From Cornus controversa (lineage: Eukaryota > Streptophyta > Magnoliopsida > Cornales > Cornaceae), in contig CM048853.1 in NCBI GenBank assembly GCA_026545225.1, forward strand, positions 15,378,755 through 15,442,754: DNA of 64,000 bases. The letters run 5' to 3'. The notes under the pieces are model-generated. The model had not been told where the DNA came from and did not search any database. It saw only the letters and a program-made list of their open reading frames with translations. Below, one piece after another: positions 43,261 to 54,870 of the stretch (position 1 is the first letter of the stretch; every line of letters starts with the position of its first letter). A program made the translations under genes and the position numbers.

Positions 43261-44108
43261 GAAAAGAAATTTCGTCCTCAGAATTCACCTCATACCTAAA
43301 ATAAAAGATCTGGATATTTTGACTTGATTTCATCCTCCCTCATCCAAGTGGACTCCGCCTCATTGCGGTGGAGCCTGTACATGATCTGGCATGACGTTGT
43401 AGACCCTCCCATAATTCATCTATTGAAATTGCCCTACTATTTCCATTTTTCTTTTCCACTATCTGGCTAACGAAGTATCTATCATTTCATTTTTTCCCTT
43501 ATCCTTTCCTATAATCCCTCCTTGTTTGACAGTGTTGCAATGCAGCATCAACCACCTGAGTGTAAGTGGAATAAGCTAGATTACCCAAAATGACCTGTTG
43601 AGTAGTTTAAATCAATCCCTTCACAAAACAGCTCACCTTCTTCTCTTCAGTGTTCACCTCCTCAGGTGTAACAAAGATAAATAGGTGAACTCCTACTCTG
43701 ACCCTGCGATTGTCCTGTCCTTCTTCTGTAAGTCCAGGAATTCCCTCATGTAAAAGAGTTTTGAATCCTTCCCACTTGTTAGGCTGTTCAACTTGTAATG
43801 GAACATGCGCCATTTGCAGTGGTTGCTGTTTCTAAAGAGCAGTCGTCACTCCTATAGCTACAGTCTAAGCGATCATGGCTGCCAAATCGAGAGAAAATTC
43901 AACATTTCCATCTTGGACATTATCCTGACCTTAGTTGTGGTTCACCTTCCTCCTCCTATGGGGTGACATCTACATAAGACCCAGATAGTAGACTAAGATG
44001 TATAGAGTACAATGAATCCTATACTTAGATTCTATTTATCAAAATACGCAACGTGGAAGATACCCTACGACGGACCCTACAGACCCGACAATACTTGAAC
44101 CTGGAATA
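43261..44108 (-). pseudogene. Remnant of gag plus integrase tail in element E
   Basis: Read on the reverse strand, gag starts at ATG 43969 (MSPHRRRKVN, matching MSPCRRMNVN of element F), with QQPLQMAHVPLQVEQPN and, after an internal loss, FVTPEEVNTEEKKVSCFVKGL. The latter matches the F segment around 61840-61900. Gag runs on toward the YNVMP-like start of the protease region near 43390. There it joins directly to the chromodomain-like tail (HNEAESTW, DEIKSKYPDL), the same segment as at 300-420 in element A. The deletion therefore spans protease to integrase. Several stops are present. Confidence 0.85.
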
Positions 44109-44119
44109 CTTTGATACCA
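44109..44119 (-). other. Primer-binding site of E (initiator tRNA-Met type)
   Basis: On the reverse strand TGGTATCAAAG, two bases after the LTR; F has TGGTATCAGAGC at the same place. The family site matches initiator tRNA-Met, with one change here. Confidence 0.8.
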
Positions 44120-44121
44120 AA

Positions 44122-47100
44122 TGAAATACCCCCCAGAAAATTTTGCGCATGAGGTGGCCAGTCTCACACACAAAACTTGAGGGATACCAATAATTGATAG
44201 CAAACAAGCATAGAATACAATGACAAAAGAAAAAGAATTATAAATGCTGAAAGGAAAGTCTAACTGAAATAAATAATAACGTTAAATAACATTGTATTAT
44301 TCTGATTGATACAACTTGGAAGTCCGGTAACCCACGGACCCCATAACCAAACAAAAAAACATAAAAGTAAAACTTTATGAATAGATTTAAGTCCCTACAC
44401 TAAAGTATGATAACGAGAAACGTTCTTACTAGACATTAGGCAATCCTGACATGCTCCAAATAAAATATAAAGATTCCATATTAGGTGTTTGGCAATCCCG
44501 ACACGCCTTGGCAATCCCAACATGCCAAATATAATGCATAGATACCTTATTAGGTATTAGGCAATCCTGACACGCCTTGGCAATCCCAACATACCAAATA
44601 TAATGCAGAGATACCTTATTAGGTATTAGGCGATCCTGACACGCCTTGGCAATCCTTACATGCCAAATAAAATGTATAGATACCTTATTAGGTATGGGCA
44701 ATCCTGACACGCGGGGCAATCCTTACATGCCAAAATAAAATGCATAGATACCTTATTAGGTATGGGCGATCCTGACACGCCGGGCAATCCTTACATGCCA
44801 AAATAAAATGCATAGATACCTTATTAGGTATGTGCGATCCTGACACGCCGGGCAATCCTTACATGCCAAAATAAAATGCATAGATACCTTATTAGGTATA
44901 GGCGATCCTGACACGCCGGGCAATTCTTACATGCCAAAATAAAATGTATAGATGCATTCCCAATATGAAACTTAAAATAAATAAGGTGCATTATGATTTT
45001 AATTTGCACAAACAAAGCAATTCAAATTATCTGACATGAAATTATCACCATATGACAAATCGTGCACAAGTAAACTATAATCAAGTATTTAATGGACATT
45101 TATATCCTTAAAGGAAAATACATTCAAGTAAATCAAATAACACAATTTAACCACTTTAGAAGCAAACACCCAATCCAACCCCCAATGCACTCAAATCTAT
45201 GAGGGAGTCTAAACCAAACTCTTATCTAGGTTTTTGGGCCTATTCTACTTCTAATAACCCTATTAAATATTTCTGAAATTTTCTAGAATTTTAAAAATAT
45301 TTTCAACAAATAAGAGAAGGTGAAAACCCAACTTTTAGACACTTTAAATATTAATTGAACACCAAGGGAAGCTCATTTCGAAATGAAAATTTAAACCCAA
45401 GTTTATCTAACCTCCATAAAGTTACAGCAAAAATTTGGAAATTTTTGGAATTATAAAAGTATTTTCTAAAATTACAGAAAGTGAAAAACCCAACTTTTGG
45501 ACATATTAAAAACCAATTGAACAACAAGGAAAGATTATTTTGAGTTAAAAATTTAAACCCAAGTGTATTTAGCCTCCAGAAAGTTACAGTAAAAATTTGG
45601 TAATTTTTGGAAATTTCAAAGTATTTTCTAAAATTAAAGAAGTTGAAAAACCCAATTTTTAGACACTTTAAAAATTAATTTAAAGGCAATGGTAAATCAT
45701 TTCGACATGAAATTAATACCCCAAGCTCCTTAAGCTCCCAGGAAGTTGACATAAAATTTTGGGAATTTTTAGAATTATAAAAGTATTTTTAAAAAATAAT
45801 TTTCCGAATTTTCAAGTTTTTCCAAAAATTTCAAAAATTGAAAACAAATACTAAAATATTTTGAAATGCGCCCATATCAGACCCAGAGGTGGGTCCCCGC
45901 GAGTGGGACCCAAAAATACTTTTCTGACCACCGACCGGAGACGGAGCCGGCAGCACGTGCTCCCACTCACCGGCGATGCGAGTGGGGGTTTCTTTCTTTC
46001 TTTCTTTCTTCTTCCTCACCTGAAGCTCTCACGCTCAACAATGGAGGCCGAAATTTCCGACCATTTTTCGGTCACTTCCGGGCACCGAATCGCACTTATG
46101 AATATACCATCGAACTCATATCGATCTAAGCTACGCATTGGTACCAAAATCACCCCCTCTCGTGGACTAAATCAAAAACGCCCAATTTAAAGTTTCGAAA
46201 ATCTAAAATTTCAAACTCAATTTCCCGTCAATCTATCCAACGGTTCACAACCAAACTTTCAAGGATTGTTCTAGGAAGTAATATCTACCTTTTAATCAGA
46301 ACAAAAATGTTCAAAAATGATGACTACAGTAAACCCAATTTCATGTTAATATATATATATATACCCGCCTATACAGTCATATGTACATGTATAAACATAT
46401 GCAAAAATACCCTAAAACAGTACCAAAACTCCAAAATCTTCATGTTTAATTCACATAAATATTATTAGCATGCAAAATCATTTAGTTTCATAATTAATTG
46501 CATACCAATTTCTAACAACATGTCTATATGATGTGGCTAAACTCGGATCAAATTGTAAGCTTAATTTTGCCCTCTTTATCAAAATATAATTTAACCACTC
46601 GCAAGAGCACGAATCTTTGTAGATACGGCTCTATATAGAGGGTGTCGATCCCACGAGGACTAGTCGCAATTGTCTTAAAGAAAGGTTAATTCCACTTTAA
46701 TCCTAAAAATAGGTTTTTGAATTTTTGTTTATGGAACTATTGCATAAATGAAATGACAATAAATTCAAAGAGTAAAGTTGGGAGAGAGAACTAGGATTGG
46801 TTTCCACCACTAGCCATTCACATGTTCATAAGTGTAGCAAGCATGGGATTCATTAATTAAATGCCTAACAATGTCATTAGGCTTGTGACCTCAATGACAT
46901 ATCAAAAGATCAATGTGTTTGTCCACCTATCATAATCCATCTTCAATAAGCATAGCTCTTCAACCTAACTAACTATCTAATTACCCTACTCTCTAAGTGA
47001 TCCTACATGCATCCAAGCTACCTTATCTTGGCATGGTTTATACAAACAAACACAACACATTCATTTAAACACCATTATCTAGCCATCATTTGCACTTCTT

Positions 47101-48200
47101 GTGGAATATGCAAATGTTGTGCATTCACATGAAGATTAGACTCTAAGACAAGAATAAAACCAAAATCACATGAATATATAGAAGAAATGTATTAGTGTAC
47201 ATGATCACTAGGCTAAATAATCAACATTTAATTACAAATCCCAAGTGCTACAAAAATGAACATGTTTACATGGCTAGGGGCTTCAACAACACCCTAGTAT
47301 GGAAGTTAGTTGCTCATGGTTGCCTTGCACTCTTCCATTGATGGAGAAGATGAAGCTTCTTGGTCTGGTTCAGCTCCTTCTCCTCTCTCCCGAAAGTCTC
47401 TCCTTTATGGTCTGATGTGTGTTGAGAGATATATATGAGATATGTGGCTTTTTGGTGCTTTAAGGCTTCCTTTTTCAACCTTGGGGCCCACCATATATAT
47501 ATATATATATACCAATATATATATCCCTTGTATCAAGAAGGTCCCCAAGGGTCTTGTTCAAGTCAGACAATCCCCCTAAGTCGTGCAAAAAGGGGGATTT
47601 TGTTGCAAGTGGGAGAGCAGGTGAGCAAGTGGGCAAGTGGATTCTGCAGAATCTCGATCAATCGAGATTAGATCTCGATTGATCGAGATTTCGATCAATC
47701 GAAATGAGATCTCGATCAATTGAGATCTCGATTGATCGAGATGCCTTTGGCTGCATTTCTGATTTTTGCTCTTCAGCTGCAATTAGCCTCAAACTTTGCT
47801 CCTTTCACTACAAGACCTGCAATACATCAAAAACACAAAAATACTGTAAACATATCTCGGTAATCATAAAAACAGAACTAACATATGCAATAAAGAGGGT
47901 TCAAATGCATAGAATTGAACACTTATCACTATACAATTAATATATATATTATACATATATTCTAGCAACATGTATGTACAAAAAATATATATGTATACAG
48001 ATTCAAAGGGGAAGAGAAGAGTTCGAACTTGCCTTGTGATGTTGAGCAAAAATCATTTTTTTCTCTTTTCTCGGTGTCTACCGTTTTCTCCTATCTGTGC
48101 GTACGAATCCTCTGTACGTAGAAACTACTCAACCCTAATTCCTTTTCTCTTATTTAATATTCTTAAATAATTAAATTAATAAATATAAAATATTTAGCCC

Positions 48201-48247
<47 letters not shown>

Positions 48248-48531
48248 TATAGCCCAGCCCAGCAGCCTAGCCCAACCTAATAATAATAATAATAATAAAA
48301 CAAAAATAATAAAGAAAATGCAGTCCAAACCAACATATTTTATTTAACAGAAAAAAAAACTATAATTAACACACAATTAAACTCAATCAACACTTAGCAA
48401 TAATTCAAACATCCACATTAAACATCTAGAATCAGGCATTGAAAAAATTAATTAAAGCATTTAAATAATTAAAAACTCCATCAAATAAATAAAAACCCAA
48501 TTTAGATATCCTCAAATTACGAGGTATTACA
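44122..48531 (-). repeat. 5' LTR of E with nested solo LTR J
   Basis: Same ends as the other LTR. Net length without J and one TSD copy is about 3005 bp, shorter than the partner because of the 578-bp deletion at the point corresponding to 39979-40556. The minisatellite is at 44433-44960 and a long (TA)n run at about 48204-48248. Confidence 0.92.
46529..47928 (-). mobile_element. Solo LTR J (same family as the LTR of H), reverse strand; TSD ctata
   Basis: 1400 bp; on the reverse strand it starts TGATAAGTGTTCAATTC as in H and ends in CCACATCA. It is flanked by ctata at 46524-46528 and 47929-47933; the empty site is seen in the other E LTR (gtctatacaatt). It contains the TCGATTGATCGA array (about 47650-47742). 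It is visibly more diverged from the H LTRs than they are from each other. No internal domain. Confidence 0.92.
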
Positions 48532-49935
48532 TTCAAGGAAGGTTGTAGACCATTTATAGGACTTGACGGGTGTTTCTTGAAGGGTCCTTTTGGAGGGCAA
48601 TTACTGAGTGTTATGAGTGTGGATGGGAATAGTGGTTTGTTCCCTGTTCCCGTAGTAGTGGTTGAGAGTGAGTGTAAGGACAGTTGGGTTTGGTTTATTA
48701 AGAACCTAAAGAAAGTCATTGGTGAGAATGCTGCAACAATGCTTTGGACAGTGATGACTGATGGCCAAAAGGGTGTCTTGCAAGTTGTAGCATCTGTTCT
48801 ACTAGATGTAATAAGTAGGTGGTGGTGTAGGCACATTTTTAACAATTTTAAGGATGTTTTTCCTGGTGTGAGGTTTAGAAGGCATATTTGGTTGGCAACA
48901 AAAGCCTACACTGAGACTGATTTTAAAAAAGCAATGGCTGCCATAGAGTTAGTGTCAAAGGATGTAGCTGAATGGTTGATGGATCATCCATTGGAAACTT
49001 GGGCTAGGCACAAGTTTGTCGAGAGGGTCAAATGTGACTTTGTCACTAATAACGGAGTTGAATCTTTTAACTCATGGCTTGGAAAAGTGAGATTGAAATC
49101 TTTAGTTGCTGCATTAGAGTGCATTAGGATTAAGCTCATGTACAAGTTTTAGAAAAGGTTTTAAAAAATAACTACTTGGCAAACTAAGATAAGACCAAAG
49201 CTTAAGCAAAAGTTGAACAGTATTATTTCAAGTTATGGAAAATACACTGTGATTTGGCCTAGGGGGCATGAGTATGAGGTGACAGATCAAGAATTGAGTA
49301 TGACTTATGTTGTGAATCTGCAATCAATGACTTTTTGTTGCAGGGAGTGGCAGCTTAGTGGCTTACCTTGTAAGCGTGCAACATTATCCATCAAGTATAG
49401 CAAACTAGACATAGAGGATTACTGTGATGAATTCTTTAGCAAATATATATATGTGAAATCCTACGGGAACATCATTCGCCCCATGCACCATGTGAGCAAG
49501 TGGTCTACTAAAGATATTGAACCAGTATTGCCTCCAATACTCAGAAAGCCTCCAGGTAAACCTAGAAGGGCAAGGAGAAGAGAGGTTGATGAAATTGCTG
49601 CAGCGGGAAAGAGGTCATTCATAGTGAGATGTAGTATTTGCAAGGGGATGGGACAAAACAAAAGGGGGTGTCAAAGAACAGGTCCAAGGGCAACAATAAC
49701 AATAATAGGAAGGGGCAATAAAAAGGCCAAAGCAGCAACAAGAACAATTGCAACAAAAAGAAAAATGGGCAGCAGAGGGAAGGACACTCAAACAAATATA
49801 ATTATAACTTGCATAATTTTTTTCAATCTCATATTTTATTTCTATTATGTGCATCTACTAATTGAAGCAATTTTTCTGACTCCAGGTCTCAATTTGCAAT
49901 ACCTTACCCACAATTGGCAGTGGGTCCTAATTTGA
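48532..49935 (+). pseudogene. MULE transposase, catalytic and zinc-finger part
   Basis: Continuation after element E. The MULE transposase core starts FKEGCRPFIGLDGCFLKGPF (first catalytic Asp), then VMSVDGNSGLFPVPVVVVES, VMTDGQKGVLQV (second Asp) and NNGVESFNSWLGKVR (Glu). Stops at 49150-49152 and shortly after break the frame, which resumes at 49213. The SWIM-type zinc finger near 49335-49400 is degenerate: FCCREWQLSGLPCKRA, with the first Cys shifted and His replaced by Arg. Further on, the C-terminal knuckle CSICKGMGQNKRGC has Gln where the His should be. A basic tail follows. Not functional, but the family is clear. Confidence 0.87.
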
Positions 49936-50367
49936 ACAAGTTATTTATGCATATGTTGAATCTAAAACATTTTTGTGCATATTGAATACATTTTATTTGG
50001 ATGTAATGACAATTTATTTGGATGCAAACACTTATGAAAGTTTATTTGGATAATGAAATGACAATTTATTTGGATGTAATCACTTATTACATTTATTTGG
50101 ACGATGTAATGACAATTTATTTGGATGTAATCACTTATGATAGTTTATTTGGATGATGTAATGTCACTATTTGGATGTTTATTTGGATAATATAATGATA
50201 GTTTATTTGGATAATATAATTACAGTGATTGTCCATGACACTGCTCCAACACGAAATACAGCTCATTGCAACTATAAGTATTTATTAACTGCCAAACATT
50301 GTTTCACCTCTCTAATCACATGGTCTGTTTGCAAGCACAAGAAAATAAAAGGAAAATGGATGGGTAA
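49936..50367 (+). repeat. MULE 3' region with TTTATTTGGAT repeats
   Basis: From about 49985 to 50220 the words 'tttatttggatgtaat' and 'tttatttggataatataat' recur roughly ten times at irregular 20-40-bp spacing, with 'gacaa' or 'cactta' between them. The rest, to the insertion of F at 50368, is unremarkable. The right terminal repeat is not reached. Confidence 0.7.
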
Positions 50368-52669
50368 TGTAATACCCCGTAATTTTGAGGTCATTGAATT
50401 TTAATCTAAATGCTTTATATTTATTTATTTATTTTTCTTTTTATTTGCTTTATTGGTTGAATTAAATTTCTTGGAGTGCTTTAAATATTTTGGTGTAGTT
50501 TACTTTATTTTATCTAATTTTATTTAGACTAGGTCTTTGTATTTTTTTTCATTCATTTTAATTTTAGATTAGGTTAGGGAGGAATCTAGGTTGAGTTGGG
50601 CTAGAATGGTTGAGCTAGCTAGGTGTATACTTATTTTTGATGGTTTAGGATTTATTTTTTATTATATTTTTATTTTTATTACTTTGAAGTTTATTTAGTT
50701 TTATAGAAAAAATCAAATAAAAAAAGAAAAGAAAAGAGGGTAGGGTTTCTGTCGTTACACGCACAGAGACCGAAAGAACATAGACGCAAGAGATAAGGGA
50801 GAGAAGGAGCGATTCATAGGGACGAATTTTGGTCAACAAAAAGGCAAGTTCAAACTCTTCTCTTCCCCTTTGAGTCTGTATACATATATATTATCTATAT
50901 ATACATGCTGCTGGAATACATATATTTTTTTTGTACATACATGTATATATGACTGTATAGGCAGGTGTATATATATATATGTGTGTGTGTATGTGTGTAC
51001 GAACATGAAATTTGGGTTTACTGTATTCATTATTTTTGAGGATTTTTGTTCTGATCAATAGGTAGATCTTGCTTCCTAGAACAATCCTTCAAATTTTGGT
51101 TGCAAACCGTTGGGTTGATTGACGAAAATTTGAGTTTGAAATTTTAGATTTTTAAAAGTTGAAATTGGGTGTTTTTTATTTAGGCCACGAGAGGGGGTGA
51201 TTTTGGTACCAATGCGTAGCTTAGATCAAGACAAGTTCAATGGTATATTCATAGAGCAATTCGGGGCCCAGAAATGGCCGGGAAGTTTCGGCTCCATTAA
51301 TGGTGCGTTAAGCTTTAGGTAAAGAAGAAGAAGAAAAAAAAAAGGGGGCAGTGCCCCCAACGTGAGCCGCAAGAGCCGGGACAAGCCGCAAGGGGCCCCA
51401 CTCGCTGGGGCCCACCTCTGGGACCACTTTGGGCCTAATCCAGGGTTTTTTTTAATTTTTTTAAAATTAGTTTTTCATTTCAAAATATAGGAAAAATAAT
51501 TTTTAAAATTGTTTTTAAATTCCAAAAAATTTGAAAAACATTTAGGTAACCTTTTAGGGATAGAATACACTTGGGTTTTAAATTGAAAGTGGAAATGAGC
51601 TTCCCTCGTGGTTAAACTGATTTTAAAAGTATGCCTCAAATTGGGTTTTCATCTTCTTTTCTATGGAAAATATTTTTAAAATTGCAGAAAATTTTCAAAA
51701 AATTTTGCTGATCTTTTGGGAAAAGAATGCACTTGGGTTTTAAATATCAAGTCAAAATGGTATTCCCTTGTGATTTAAGTAGTATAAAAAGTGTGCCTCA
51801 AAGCTTGATTTTTATTTTTCTTTTATTTTGAAAATATTTTAAAATTACCGAAAAATTTTAGAAAATTCCCAAACTTTTTATCTAATCTTTTGGGGTCAGA
51901 ATAGGCATGGGTTTTAAATTTGAAAATGAAATAATTTTCCCTAGTTCTAGAACTAGTTTTAAAAAGTATGCTTCAAAATGAGAATTTTTAAATTCTTGCC
52001 TTTGTTTTGGGTTGTTATGAATTTTCAAAAATTTCTAGAATGTTTAAATAGGGTTCTTAGGAACAGAATAGGCTCAGAAACCTAGATTAGAGCTAGGTTT
52101 AGACTCCCTCGTTGATTTAGCTACATTGGAGATTTGCTTGTATGTTTGCTCATATAATTGGTGGTTGTATTATTTTCTTTCCTTAATTGTATTCTTTGAA
52201 CTCATAACTGTTCATGATATTTGATATTAGTTTAATTGTGTATGAGTTATTTATTGTGGGGATTGAACTTCTGTTAGATTAAATTAATGTGCTAGGTAGG
52301 TTAGGTCTTTTGTTTTGGTTTGATAGGTTGGGGTGCGTTTAGTAACAGGAATATTTCTTGTTTTTCTGTTCCCATCTTCTAAAAAGGCAAAAAATAAAAT
52401 AAAAAATTATGTTTAGTAAAAATATTTATGTTCTCAATAATAAAAATATTTCTTATTTTTGTTAAAGAAAGACGAAACAAAAAAAAAAAAAAAGATGATT
52501 CCCTTGTTTTTCTACTGTAGTAAAGGAAATATTTCTAGACTACTGTAGTGGATCCCCTTTTATTATTTTCATCGCTGAACCCTCGTCCTCTTTTAACGGT
52601 TCTCTTCCTCTCTGCTTCTCTTAATTCTCTTCTTCTCTCTGCTTCTCTTCTCTTCACTGGACCAACTCT

Positions 52670-52908
52670 GACCACATCGCCACCATCAAGGACTACCATG
52701 GCAAGATCGAGTTCGAGCTCTCGTCGATCTGCGATGACATTCTGAAACTTCTCGATGCAAAGCTGATCCCTTCATCAGCGGTGAGGACTCGAAGGTCTTC
52801 TTTTTGAAGATGAAGGGGAATTATCATAGGTATTTGGCGGAGTTCAAGACCGAAAGTGAGAGGAAGGAGGCTGCCGAGAATACGCTCAACGCGTATAAAG
52901 CTATGCAG
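52670..52908 (+). pseudogene. 14-3-3 protein gene fragment captured inside transposon K
   Basis: Translates as [35 protein letters not shown], then after a one-base frame break near 52780 [36 protein letters not shown] and NAYKAMQ. This is about 80 residues of a plant 14-3-3 (general regulatory factor), roughly residues 65-145 of the usual 250-260. It includes the [12 protein letters not shown] helix with the Lys-Arg-Tyr residues of the phosphopeptide groove region (here N for D). It ends CAG/GT, a splice donor, and the next bases look intronic, so the capture was of genomic DNA, not cDNA. 14-3-3 proteins bind phosphorylated clients; this fragment cannot encode one. The upstream Leu/Ser-rich frame (52548 onward) is out of register with it. 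Confidence 0.85.
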
Positions 52909-54650
52909 GTTTGTGAATACATGATATAATTTTTGATTTGGTGGTTTGATGATTTGAACATGTTTATACTTTCTTGATTGTTAATTAGATTTGTAGTTAT
53001 GCATTTATATAAGAATATATTTGGAATCATGCATTAGTATGTGATTTGTTGATGAGTACTGTGAATTTTAATTTAAAGTAAGGCTGCATCTCATGACAGG
53101 ACAGTTGCCAGACAGTTGTCATCAAGTTTCTCATTTTAAATTTGATCAAAAGAAATAATATACAAAGGTTGATTGAAGTTTAAAAGAATTTTGATACTGT
53201 ATAGTTCTCATATTGTTATATTTCAAACTTTAGGTTCATGTCCATTAATTTGACATAATCAAGATAAAGACACAGAGAGGTCATGAGTGCTATACATTAT
53301 AATGAGGTACAACTCATTTTTTATATATGTGTGTGCATATATATTGTGCTTTGGTAATTTTGGGTATAATTGGAAAATTTGGATTGATTATAGTGTGGTT
53401 TCCTTTGCAACTGTTGGATATTTATTCATGTATTTATATAACAGAAAAAATTGGATTTATGCATCTATCTGTGTTTCAAGATGGATATAGTTCCTCTTAC
53501 CGAAAAAAAGAGATGGATATATTTCCTTTCGAAAAAAGAAGGTGGTTATTATTAATTTTAATTTGTATTCTTTTTTTTGTGAATTGGCCAAGTTTGGTAA
53601 TGTCGGCTATCCCTGGAAAAATTGGGTGTCATGTGATTTCTTCTGTTCACTGTAAGATTTTTTGGGGATATCATTTTCATATGCATACTTATATTGATTT
53701 GGGTTTGGTTTATATAACAAAGTGTGTTGATGATACAGTAAAGTATATTGCTTTATGATTCATCTTAGTAGAGTGGGAAACAGACTAATAACCAAGTGGG
53801 TTGATGATACATTAAAGTATATTGCTTTATGATTCATCTTAGTAGAGTGGGAAACACACTAATCTCAGATGGGTACGAATGTTATGCCAATTTTTTTAAT
53901 TGGAATCAATGATGGGTTAGGTCCTCCCCTCTAATTGGAATAATTGGAATCATAAGGTTTCCCAACTAGGTTATGTCCTCCCCTCTATAAATATATGTAC
54001 TAATAAGAACAATTATACACAATAGAGAGTAAAGGTTTGTTCCATTGAGCAAGTCAATTAGAGTAGAAATAGAGAGGAAAATCAAGTCATAGGGTGTTAG
54101 TGATTACAGATGATAGTGTGTTTATTTCACTGAAGTTAATCATATGTACACATAAATTATGTATGTGTGTGTATATAATATACTGCTGGTTTATATAATA
54201 TGTGTACTAGTTCTGTATCCTTAATCCTATAAATCCCTGTAAAGAGAGTGTTTTGCATTTAAATTTAACTGTGAGACATAAGCAAAGCATAAAAGTTCCA
54301 TAACAATTAGTTATTCATTGATGATATTGAAAGTAGAGTAGGAGAAGGTATCAAAAAGAATAATTCAAGGTACTAACTACTAACTACTACGTTTTTAATT
54401 TTCTGAAAGAACTGCATTGATCAATATTTGTTATTTATATATTTATTTTCACTCTGGCTTGAACTTCTGATTGAATTGCATGCCTTAAAACCTTTAACAT
54501 CCACATGTCTAGGGCCGGTATAGGCTGTATCAATTAGCTAACTTTACAATTTTCCGTTATTGAGCTATGGGCATCAATTTTTTCTTGGTCCAATGTGTCT
54601 TAGTATTAATTTATGAAAAAAATTTTGATGGGTTGTGTTTATTGTGGCGG

Positions 54651-54870
54651 TTCACAGGAAGGGAAGTTCATCAAGTTCAGGAAAAGAAAGTGTTTTGATG
54701 GAGTATGAGTTTTTTTCTAGGGAAAGAATATGGCAGAAGCACTTGTCACAAGGACTTGAAACTGGGGTTATCAGAAGGTTCAGTTGCTGGGGAAGCTTCT
54801 TGTTTCACTACAACAGCTACTGGTGTTGATGCCTCTAATTCCATTGATTTACCTCTCAAGCTTTCTTATT
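54651..54870 (+). pseudogene. Exon-like fragment of unknown origin inside transposon K
   Basis: After 'ggttcacag' (acceptor-like) a stretch of higher coding character follows. One frame reads RKGSSSSSGKESVLMEYEFF, another ends GLSEGSVAGEASCFTTTATG then VDASNSIDLPLKLSY and a TAG at 54868-54870. It is not a part of 14-3-3 that I recognise. It may be the last exon of another captured gene or chance; I do not know the product. Confidence 0.3.

Larger units (their letters stand above)
39687..48531 (-). mobile_element. Chromovirus E, reverse strand, deletion derivative with nested solo LTR J; TSD ttcaa
   Basis: Flanked by ttcaa at 39682-39686 and 48532-48536, inside the MULE transposase. On the reverse strand the 5' LTR is 44122-48531 and the 3' LTR 39687-43247, with ends TGTAATACC...TATTTCA as in A and F. 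Only 874 bp (43248-44121) lie between the LTRs: primer site, a gag remnant, a short piece of the pol end and PPT. Protease, RT, RNase H and nearly all integrase are gone. Confidence 0.92.
12997..50367 (+). mobile_element. Mutator-like element (MULE), interrupted by nested LTR elements; right end not in window
   Basis: Own sequence is 12997-13149, 36863-39686 and 48532-50367 (about 4.8 kb). The left terminus starts GGGCAAAGTGCACTCACACCACC, with the character of plant MULE terminal inverted repeats. The transposase reads across the removed insertions. H (13150-36862, TSD atatt), E (39687-48531, TSD ttcaa) and F (from 50368) are inserted in it. Removing H and E restores continuous MULE sequence, including the transposase frame context around ...IYDRFNE / FKEGCRPFIGLDGC... 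The right terminal repeat must lie beyond element F. Confidence 0.8.

Noticed and set aside
40573-44960. CRISPR-like regular repeats
   Set aside because: Units are directly adjacent without unique spacers, lie in LTRs and the DNA is eukaryotic.
53287-53758. 67- and 143-codon frames inside transposon K
   Set aside because: AT-rich, hydrophobic by base composition (Ile/Tyr/Phe/Leu), overlapping in two frames, no family motif.
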